A DNA stretch of 33,352 bases, from assembly GCA_964645835.1 (NCBI GenBank), contig CAZYDG010000031.1, positions 1 through 33,352 on the forward strand, written 5' to 3'. Below, in pieces: positions 1 to 4,829 of this stretch. Position 1 is the first letter of the stretch, and each line of letters opens with the position of its first letter. Under the pieces are notes generated by a model, which saw nothing but the letters and a program-made list of their open reading frames with translations, was not told the DNA's origin and made no database searches. Source of the DNA: CAZBME01 sp964645835. Its GTDB lineage: Bacteria; Desulfobacterota; Syntrophia; Syntrophales; UBA8958. A program made the position numbers and the translations under genes.

Positions 1-96
1 CTCCGATCTTTGATCGGCCGTTTTTTCAGAGAACTACCACCAATTTACGGGGCACAGTGGCTACTTGAATGGCGGAATGACGTCGCTTATTGTTAA
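1..96 (+). CDS. possible 3' end of a truncated gene (31 codons)
   Basis: Frame 1 is open from the first base of the window to a TAA at 94-96. The 31 residues have a plausible protein composition, with the stretches GRFFRELPPIYGAQW and LLEWRND, and the stop is followed by AT-rich DNA without an obvious continuation. I do not recognise the family. Bases 3-17 (CCGATC-TTT-GATCGG followed by a T-run) could instead be a small terminator hairpin. The two readings compete and the window edge prevents a decision. Confidence 0.3.
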   Translation, partial: LRSLIGRFFRELPPIYGAQWLLEWRNDVAYC

Positions 97-826
97 AGAA
101 CAGATACTTATACTCGTTTAAATGTGTGCGAAAGTTGAGTCATTAATTTTATTCGTAAAGGTAGATGTTGATATCGTCGTACCAGACAAGACCTCTAAAA
201 GACGCATTACATATAAATATTAAGCATTATTATCGTTGGTTTTATTTAAAGAAATATCTGTAACCAACAAATGTGTTGCACCTAGCATCTTCTATCCAGG
301 TTGAGACAGGTGATGATATACAGGACGAGGACGATTAGAGCGTCATGTTGCACTATCTAATCGATTCTAGGAGATCGAAAAATTGAAATAATATTTGTTG
401 CTGTACGAAGTTTTCTTGACAACAAGTGTAAAGACGAGCCGAGATCATTACTTCCATTGGAAAACATATCATGTCCAGTAATCTTTGTTTAAAATACACA
501 GCGAGGGGCAGATCTCGCATAGGACAGTTTCTCACAAATAAAAACAGACAATATCGTATTGCCTTATATCCGATATTATTCTATCTACCCTTCAAATTCA
601 AACTTTATGCAGGGAAATGAATATCCGAAGTTTAGTACGGCACCTTTAATTCTTTATCTGTTTTACGGTTTTGAAACTGAAGGGCTGTTTGGTGACGATG
701 TCGCTATCACATCTTTGCTTCTAAAACATATTCGGTCTACCCCACCTGCTTCATTACAACAACGCAGAAATTTAGGTTCCAATGGGAACAAGTTCTTATC
801 AAACAAATCAAATAGGAGTTTTTATC
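97..826. other. AT-rich stretch with no supported gene
   Basis: No reading frame here has both a ribosome binding site and protein-like composition. A small hairpin, GTTGGTT (235-241) with AACCAAC (262-268), is visible. The frame opening at 559 has no ribosome binding site and runs 120 bases into the better-supported gene that starts at 827. This stretch is the leader and upstream region of that gene. Confidence 0.5.
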
Positions 827-1465
827 ATGAACAACTTATCTTTCCGCAAGTTTTTAACATGTACTATGGTAGTTGTCTTCTTTTTGACCAGTATACCGTA
901 TGGCCATGCCAACCAATCTGCGCCCCCCATTACTTACGAGCAGGTTAAAATGATGGAAATCTTAAAAGCCCTCAAATTAGATCAGGAGAGTTTATCCCAA
1001 ACAGACGATAGATCACGATCACTCGCAGAAGCGCATTTTACACTTCTACCCAGCGAATTTGACGATGTAAAGGCTTTTCTCGCCAATAAATTATACTCAT
1101 CCGGGACCCAAGAGACTTTTAAAACGGCTGTCAGGATGACCGCGGACCGCATCAATCCCGCAAAAGTAGAAGAGCTGCGAACTACGCTCGGAATAACGGA
1201 CCACGCCCTAGAACTTACCGCAAGCCTTATTAAGGAAAATGTACCTAAAAAATCGGATTTGACCTTAGCCTGTAAGATTTTTATGATATACGTCCTTGCG
1301 TGCCTCATTTTAATAGTTATACTAGTTTCACTTGCCTTGCTATATTTTTTCTTACCGTTCCCAGCTATATGGGCTGTCATAGGAGCCTGGAGTTTTGGTA
1401 CAATCTTAGCGTGTGCGGCAATAGTACAAAATTGGAACGAAGACATGTGTAAAATCTCCGCCTAA
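827..1465 (+). CDS. hypothetical secreted/inner-membrane protein
   Basis: This is a 212-residue protein that I do not recognise. The ATG at 827 is chosen over the in-frame ATG at 782 because AGGAG stands at 813-817 with good spacing and the shorter form begins with a clean signal peptide: a basic MNNLSFRKF start, a hydrophobic core, and a likely cleavage after GHA near residue 28. The middle (about residues 35-145) is hydrophilic and probably helical. Two hydrophobic segments follow near the C-terminus (about 150-175 and 180-205), the first beginning at LACKIFMIYVLACL, and the protein ends in a short cysteine-containing tail. It is therefore probably exported and then anchored, with its soluble part outside the cytoplasm. 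It stands alone in AT-rich DNA in the segment left of tRNA-Thr. The codon use is AT-rich, unlike the genes after 4600, which suggests transfer. Confidence 0.65.
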   Translation: MNNLSFRKFLTCTMVVVFFLTSIPYGHANQSAPPITYEQVKMMEILKALKLDQESLSQTDDRSRSLAEAHFTLLPSEFDDVKAFLANKLYSSGTQETFKTAVRMTADRINPAKVEELRTTLGITDHALELTASLIKENVPKKSDLTLACKIFMIYVLACLILIVILVSLALLYFFLPFPAIWAVIGAWSFGTILACAAIVQNWNEDMCKISA

Positions 1466-1698
1466 ACAGCATGTCATCCTCCTTATAAGCGGTGTGGGGG
1501 CAACACTCTACAGGTCAGCGACCTGCGGGGGTGTCCCTCCCACGCCTGTTTCATATGCTTATGTCCAGGCGACTCTTTACCCACACACGATAACGCTTCC
1601 ATCATCCTTTTATGCAAACGAAACCGGCCAGTCCGCCCCACAGCCAGCAGCACCGCCTGGACACATACTGCCGGAGCCAAGTGATGGAACACAATACT

Positions 1699-1805
1699 AC
1701 CCGTAATACTTTAATATTTACTTATGATCGTATGCTTGACTCGTAGATGGAGACAATAACCAGCGGTATTGCCATTTCCTGTAACCATGCCTGAGTATTA
1801 CGGGT
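1699..1805. repeat. 12-bp perfect inverted repeat with 83-nt loop
   Basis: ACCCGTAATACT at 1699-1710 is exactly complementary to AGTATTACGGGT at 1794-1805. The enclosed 83 nt have no T-run after the right arm, so this is not a simple terminator. A second element with nearly the same geometry (10-bp stem, 82-nt loop) lies at 3905-4006. The function is unknown. It could be the closing stem of a structured RNA or the ends of a miniature element. Confidence 0.5.
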
Positions 1806-2047
1806 TCAAAGCTTCTACAAGATAGCAATCCCCCCCATTTTCGGATGTATATTGACAAAACTATAATTTAATCAAAAATTTAAAACAGATTCTACTTTGT
1901 CTACTCCGATTTTCAAAGAGACATCGCAGAAAAACGTACCATATAGCGTACGATTCATTAGTTATATTCGATAGAATTAATATCTGCCGTTTATAATTAA
2001 AATGAATGGTTGATAATAATATTATTCACGATATCAGTTGGTTACAC

Positions 2048-2475
2048 GGGGTGGTTGAAATCTGAAAAGTGAAGGGGGCGATAACCGAACAGGTCCCCTG
2101 ACGCGCCGCACCCCAAAATATGCGATTTCGGTTTTAGATATTTTGACACAATGTCAATATTGTGAATCATTAATTACCCTTATGGATTATTTCTTACTTG
2201 AAATAGAAAAAGGTACAACTAAACACGATTTAGAATTACGTGAATATTTACGGCGAGTCGGACTTTATATTTAAAACATACCGGGGATATCTTCTCCGTA
2301 TTGGCGGGCGGCTGTGGCCCATCGGACGATTTCCGATACTCACAGACGGCGAGTAGCTGGTGATCTTGCCGTTTTCAAAACAATCCCAGTGGGTCGGCGC
2401 GGTGGTTATCCTACCCCGTGAGACGATAGTGTCGGGTTGCTTTCGTGTAATCCGACACTTAAAATTATTTTTCTC
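2048..2475 (+). ncRNA. candidate structured RNA region
   Basis: GC-rich paired segments stand out from the AT-rich surroundings. GGGGTG (2048-2053) pairs with CACCCC (2109-2114), enclosing AGGGG (2073-2077) with CCCCT (2095-2099). CTGTG (2312-2316) pairs with CACAG (2341-2345), enclosing ATCGGA (2321-2326) with TCCGAT (2332-2337). ACGGC (2346-2350) pairs with GCCGT (2368-2372), followed by TTTC. AGTGTCGG (2428-2435) pairs with CCGACACT (2452-2459). The segment 2115-2280 between the groups is AT-rich and may be unrelated, so these could be two elements. I matched no known riboswitch or ribozyme. The strand is uncertain, and plus is preferred because the T-rich tracts follow the hairpins on that strand. 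Confidence 0.3.
2428..2475 (+). terminator. possible intrinsic terminator
   Basis: The 8-bp stem AGTGTCGG/CCGACACT (2428-2435/2452-2459) has a 16-nt loop. It is followed by a T-rich but interrupted tract (2459-2475). The loop is long for a terminator, so the call is weak. It could end the candidate structured RNA upstream. Confidence 0.35.
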
Positions 2476-2765
2476 TTTATCCTTTGAATCAAAAAATAAT
2501 AACTATCACCATTGGAAATAGGCTTTAAAGGTGCGATAGTAGGTCCGGTGTCATAAAAGGAGAAATCTTGACCTGGGCAATCCTGAGTAACTGACTCAAG
2601 GAAACAATGAATATTCGTAGCACAAATAGGGCCTTGGTGTCTATATTGGCCCAAAATTGGTAGTGGGTCAGTCTGATAAAAAAATAATTATTGATCTTCC
2701 CGTATAAAAGAATATTATCCAAGAACTATAAGCCTTCCAACCCTTTTGATAATAAGGAGGTCTGC

Positions 2766-2939
2766 ATGGCAAAATCATCTAAAACGGTAGGTCCTGGCCA
2801 GAAAGTCGTAGATTCTGGAATTTACGAGAGTACTAAATCTAAGGAAAAATCAACGCTTGTAAAAAATAAACCAGCCCCACCTACCCCAGAAAAAGGAGAA
2901 AAATGGAAACAGGTGGTTGATACTAACCCGAACAATTGA
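2766..2939 (+). CDS. small YjzC-like protein
   Basis: This is a 57-residue hydrophilic protein starting with MAKSSKTVGPGQ. The ATG at 2766 is preceded by an excellent AAGGAGG ribosome binding site, which decides this start over the longer in-frame ATG at 2691. The pattern PGQ...DSGIY near residues 10-20, a central basic stretch, then PPTPEKGEKWKQVVDTNP at the C-terminus resembles the YjzC-like family of very small proteins (G-x-P/DSG-Y, then a PPT..G..W motif). Their function is not known to me. There is no signal peptide or membrane segment, so it should be cytosolic. It converges on the minus-strand gene at 2998-3195 with only 58 bp between stops, which again are AT-rich. Confidence 0.65.
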   Translation: MAKSSKTVGPGQKVVDSGIYESTKSKEKSTLVKNKPAPPTPEKGEKWKQVVDTNPNN

Positions 2940-2997
2940 TTCTCTCATTAAGATGTTTTTCGTTTATCAAGTGTGACCAGACAACCCCTGACAATAA

Positions 2998-3195
2998 CTA
3001 ACTTATTATTTGCGCTTCGTCTGGCCTTAACAATAAAACGGTAGGCTCGACACCATCCTTTTCTAAGCGAAGGTAAATAATGTCCTCGGGGGGCTTATTA
3101 TCACCTTCAACAAATCCCGAAGAAATAATGCAATTATTCCCCGCATATTTCTGCCTTAATACCTCATTAAAATTATTATCTAGTATATGTATCAT
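2998..3195 (-). CDS. small hypothetical protein with operator-like promoter
   Basis: This is a 65-residue protein starting MIHILDNNFNEVL and ending LLLRPDEAQIIS. The second half (DIIYLRLEKDGVEPTVLL) reads like a small beta-sheet protein whose last helix follows a 'L-x-P-D-E-A' turn, a pattern common in short bacterial proteins of unknown function. There is no signal peptide or membrane span. No Shine-Dalgarno sequence precedes the ATG. A TATAAT hexamer ends only 11 nt before it, so the transcript may be leaderless. It lies directly downstream of the terminator of the 29-residue peptide unit and has its own promoter with a GAAC-N4-GTTC palindrome. The coding assignment rests on composition, the compact convergent arrangement and the promoter, and is not certain. 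Confidence 0.5.
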   Translation of the reverse strand: MIHILDNNFNEVLRQKYAGNNCIISSGFVEGDNKPPEDIIYLRLEKDGVEPTVLLLRPDEAQIIS

Positions 3196-3206
3196 TTTTA
3201 CTAGAC

Positions 3207-3234
3207 ATTATAGAACGTATGTTCTTGTCAAGAA
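3207..3234 (-). promoter_or_regulatory. promoter with GAAC-N4-GTTC operator-like palindrome
   Basis: Read on the minus strand there is TTGACA (3226-3231), then the palindrome AGAACATACGTTCT (3212-3225), then TATAAT (3207-3212). The palindrome fits the Gram-positive-type LexA (SOS) box GAAC-N4-GTTC, here with the inner bases ATAC. A second overlapping palindrome, TTCTTGACAAGAA, covers 3222-3234. The 13-bp gap between the two hexamers is too short for a standard promoter, so the -35 may be elsewhere. The position over the promoter fits repression by LexA or a similar dimer. Confidence 0.45.
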
Positions 3235-3263
3235 AAAAAATGGGGAGTGCGTTAACACCCCCC
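3233..3263 (-). terminator. strong intrinsic terminator of the 29-residue peptide unit
   Basis: On the minus strand GGGGGGTG (3263-3256) pairs with CACTCCCC (3249-3242), 8 bp with one G-U pair and a 6-nt loop. One A and then eight T follow (3240-3233). The hairpin starts 6 nt after the peptide's stop codon. Confidence 0.85.
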
Positions 3264-3269
3264 AAATTT

Positions 3270-3359
3270 TTATGACAACAGAGCAATGATCTTGACCACA
3301 ACGGAAAGTAATGCCGCAGCTGAGAACAAGAACTCTGTTATCAATTTGAGCTTTTTCAT
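3270..3359 (-). CDS. 29-residue hydrophobic peptide, type I toxin-like
   Basis: An ATG at 3359-3357 is preceded by AAGGAG (3372-3367) at 6 nt spacing and opens 29 codons ending in TAA (3272-3270). The peptide begins MKKLKLITEF and ends VVVKIIALLS. It has a basic N-terminus, then about 20 mostly hydrophobic residues with one lysine at 23: a single short membrane helix. Length and pattern resemble the E. coli membrane toxins TisB and ZorO, both 29 residues. The gene sits at the 3' end of a roughly 440-nt transcription unit with a long structured leader and an immediate strong terminator, as type I toxins often do. An upstream frame ends in a TGA overlapping the ATG (ATGA). It could instead be a small regulatory or signalling peptide. 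No homologue was checked. Confidence 0.6.
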   Translation of the reverse strand: MKKLKLITEFLFSAAALLSVVVKIIALLS

Positions 3360-3499
3360 AAGATACTCCTTACGATAAAGCCCAAGCCGGCCTGGGCTAC
3401 CATAGGTAATGCGCCCAGAGAGTATTTTGTTCGCGCCCTAGCTGGCGCTATCGCTCCGCCGTGTACATCGGCGAATTGAGGTCGGATAAGCAAAAACAA
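3356..3499 (-). CDS. possible upstream overlapping leader ORF (mok-like)
   Basis: A frame ending at a TGA (3358-3356) that overlaps the ATG of the 29-residue peptide is open back to TTG at 3499 (47 codons). It contains an internal ATG at 3403 (15 codons, starting MVAQAGLGF). Neither start has a convincing ribosome binding site. The 4-base ATGA overlap would allow translational coupling to the peptide, as mok does for hok. It may equally be chance in a GC-rich structured leader. Confidence 0.3.
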   Translation of the reverse strand: MFLLIRPQFADVHGGAIAPARARTKYSLGALPMVAQAGLGFIVRSIL

Positions 3500-3677
3500 T
3501 GATTATTCTTTAGCATGGCTTTTAGGCTCCAGTTTTACACGGCTGGGACGTGACATGACAAAAGAGTCGATTGTAATGCTTACCCTTTAGCCGGAGAGCC
3601 GCTCCGACCAGGGGGCTGGCTGGCCCCCTACCATTAAAGCCTACGGATTCTATACCGCGCCAATGGATGTCTTGAAT

Positions 3678-3705
3678 GTTATAAGATAAAATACAAAGAT
3701 TACAA
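3678..3705 (-). promoter_or_regulatory. candidate promoter of the peptide unit
   Basis: On the minus strand TTGTAA (3705-3700), a 16-nt spacer and TATAAC (3683-3678) form a reasonable sigma-70 promoter, giving a start near 3671. It lies in AT-rich DNA directly before the GC-rich leader. Confidence 0.4.
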
Positions 3706-3904
3706 GAAATAAATTTTGGGGAATATTAAATTAAATTAATTATTTCTTTCAAAGTCCACACATGATCCGCAAACACCTGCTTTCACCACCGGTTTAAACC
3801 TCAGTAACAGTAATTGACAAAATGACAATATATTCAATGATTAACTGTTCAAGCATAGTCTCGATTTGAATTGGTAAGATATTTTATTGATGCCGAGGAA
3901 GGTG

Positions 3905-4026
3905 TTGGCAACTTGTGACCCATGGAGCGGTTGGAGCGGTCGGCCCCGCAGGGGGGAGCCAGGACCGCGACTACAACCCGCGCTACAAGGGAACGAAAGT
4001 TGCCAATCGCCTGACGAATAGGCAAC
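3905..4026. other. GC-rich structured element next to tRNA-Thr
   Basis: TTGGCAACTT (3905-3914) is complementary to AAGTTGCCAA (3997-4006) around an 82-nt loop. Inside, CGGTC (3937-3941) pairs with GACCG (3963-3967), with GGC/GCC and CCC/GGG pairs stacked within. A third copy, GGCAAC at 4021-4026, can pair instead with GTTGCC at 3999-4004. On the minus strand that alternative hairpin is followed by TTTC. The element could be a structured RNA, a switch between two hairpins, or a relic of integration. A frame from GTG 3915 crosses it and then the tRNA, so that frame is not a gene. The rest of 3706-4102 is AT-rich with no gene seen. Confidence 0.4.
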
Positions 4027-4102
4027 ATAAAAAAATAAACATCTTTTTTATTGTTCCTAAATGGCTACATGGTGGTTACATAGCAACACCAAAAAGGGGC
4101 AA

Positions 4103-4138
4103 GAAAAAAGGCGACTCGCTAACTATGCGAAACGCCTT
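4103..4138 (-). terminator. terminator of tRNA-Thr
   Basis: On the minus strand AAGGCG (4138-4133) pairs with CGCCTT (4113-4108), with an inner CGC/GCG pairing, and a T-rich run follows. It begins 7 nt after the CCA end of the tRNA. Confidence 0.75.
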
Positions 4139-4144
4139 AATATC

Positions 4145-4220
4145 TGGAGCCGATGAGCGGATTCGAACCGCTGACCTGCTGATTACGAATCAGCTGCTCT
4201 ACCGGCTGAGCTACATCGGC
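4145..4220 (-). tRNA. trnT: tRNA-Thr (anticodon CGU)
   Basis: This is a 76-nt cloverleaf on the minus strand. The acceptor stem GCCGATG pairs with CATCGGC, followed by the discriminator base T and an encoded CCA. The D arm contains AGCTCAGCCGGTAGAGC. The anticodon stem GCTGA/TCAGC encloses the loop TTCGTAA with anticodon CGT, which reads ACG. The T arm has GGTTCGAATCC. The sequence is very close in layout to E. coli thrW. The 3' end faces the AT-rich, gene-poor segment at 1-4140, which fits a tRNA used as an integration site. Confidence 0.97.
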
Positions 4221-4297
4221 TTTGATGATGGATGGCGAAACGTGATGCGGGGCCTTTCAGGCCGGTTGTTTCCTCGGACCCCATGAGTTTTCCGGTT

Positions 4298-4326
4298 CCT
4301 TTAACCTAAGCGATTTGACTTGTCAA
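4298..4326 (-). promoter_or_regulatory. candidate tRNA promoter
   Basis: On the minus strand TTGACA (4326-4321), 17 nt and TAAAGG (4303-4298) lie about 80 nt upstream of the tRNA 5' end. The -35 is perfect and the -10 is weak. Confidence 0.45.
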
Positions 4327-4347
4327 GCCGAATCAAGCATTTTCCCA

Positions 4348-4545
4348 AATCCGCCACCAAAACCCCAAAGAATTGATGCATGTCTGCCCAAGAAAAGCGG
4401 GGTTTTGGTCTGAAGGCGAATTGGATTTTTCCCGATCCGTATCAGTGATGTCATCTGCAACATGCTAAAATGGGAAAAATCCCCTGAGCAGGAAGGCCAA
4501 TGCCCCGCTACCACCCCTTCGATTTGGCTGAAATGGTGGCGGATT
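4348..4545. repeat. nested inverted-repeat element (about 200 bp)
   Basis: The outer arms AATCCGCCACCA (4348-4359) and TGGTGGCGGATT (4534-4545) are perfectly complementary over 12 bp. Inside are two long hairpins: ACCAAAACCCC (4356-4366) with GGGGTTTTGGT (4399-4409), and GGATTTTTCCC (4423-4433) with GGGAAAAATCC (4472-4482), each 11 bp without mismatch. No gene overlaps it. It resembles a miniature inverted-repeat element or a structured RNA with alternative folds, because the outer left arm overlaps the first hairpin. Confidence 0.6.
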
Positions 4546-4611
4546 AAGGTTTTGACTTTACCTTGACATTAGATATCCCTTAACATATGATTTGCCTTAT
4601 TTTTTTACATC

Positions 4612-4812
4612 CAGGCTGTTGAAAAACGCCCATCTGCTGCGCTGCAAGACTCGACATTAGCCTTCACGGGGACACGTTCCGATCCCTTCGGGCTTCCGGA
4701 ACATGTCCCCGATGTTCCTCGACTTTTGCACGCCTTGCATCTGGATATCCCGGATCAGGTCCGGGACAAGCTTTTGAACAGTCGGCCCAAAATCTAGTGT
4801 TTCATCAATCTG
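4612..4812 (+). repeat. dispersed repeat A, copy 1 (MITE-like)
   Basis: It begins CAGGCTGTTGAAAAACG and ends near TTTCATCAATCTG. The same start, an internal CGCCTTGCATCTGG block, the CCGGATCAGGTCCG block, GACAAGCTTTTGA and CAAAATCTAGT recur in the same order at 15372-15594. The ends are imperfect inverted repeats of each other. The variable centre here is a long hairpin, GGGGACACGTTCCG (4668-4681) with CGGAACATGTCCCC (4697-4710). It runs up to the ribosome binding site of the cyclase gene. Confidence 0.75.
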
Positions 4813-4829
4813 CTAAAGGAGGGATGGTC

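Larger units (their letters stand above)
1466..2765. other. 1.3 kb AT-rich region without a convincing gene
   Basis: Only weak short frames occur: a GTG frame at 1494-1706 without a ribosome binding site, and a TTG/ATG frame ending at 2274. The notable content is structural. There is a 12-bp inverted repeat 1699-1710/1794-1805, and GC-rich paired segments lie between 2048 and 2460 in otherwise AT-rich DNA. These are described separately. The region could hold one or more non-coding RNAs or remnants of mobile DNA. Confidence 0.5.
3233..3671 (-). ncRNA. candidate long structured leader/mRNA of the peptide unit
   Basis: The presumed transcript runs from about 3671 to the terminator at 3233. Hairpins on the minus strand include GGGGGC-CAGCCA-GCCCCC (about 3627-3610), CGGAG-CGGCT-CTCCG (about 3605-3591), CGCCG-ATGTACA-CGGCG (near 3470-3455), a GCGCC-AGCTA-GGGCGC hairpin (near 3450-3434), and the near-perfect palindrome GCCCAGGCCGGCTTGGGC (3398-3381) ending just upstream of the ribosome binding site. 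The GC content is far above the surroundings. Such a leader could control translation of the peptide or act as a regulatory RNA itself, as RNAIII does around delta-hemolysin. Confidence 0.4.

Noticed and set aside
559..948. 129-residue frame upstream of and overlapping the gene at 827
   Set aside because: TTG start without a ribosome binding site, and a 120-base overlap with a gene that has a good site and a signal peptide.
1494..1706. 70-residue proline-rich frame after the gene at 827
   Set aside because: GTG start with no Shine-Dalgarno sequence, and its stop lies inside a 12-bp inverted repeat; kept only as a weak possibility.
2143..2274. 43-codon frame (TTG 2143 or ATG 2182) ending GLYI
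   Set aside because: The C-terminal part (ELREYLRRVGLYI) looks protein-like and the frame is open from about 2060, but there is no good start or ribosome binding site. It could be a gene remnant.
2607..2663. 18-codon frame after AAGGAA
   Set aside because: Too short and without features beyond a partial ribosome binding site.
3905..4006. Integron attC site
   Set aside because: The size and long stem suggested attC, but the arms do not match the RYYYAAC/GTTRRRY core sites.
4145..4220. Direct repeat of the tRNA 3' end inside 1-4140 as an attachment site
   Set aside because: No convincing second copy was seen; GGAGCGGTTGGAGCGGTCGG near 3922 is only loosely similar.
3915..4286. 123-residue frame crossing the tRNA
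   Set aside because: It runs through the structured element, the tRNA terminator and the entire tRNA-Thr gene, so it cannot be a normal gene.
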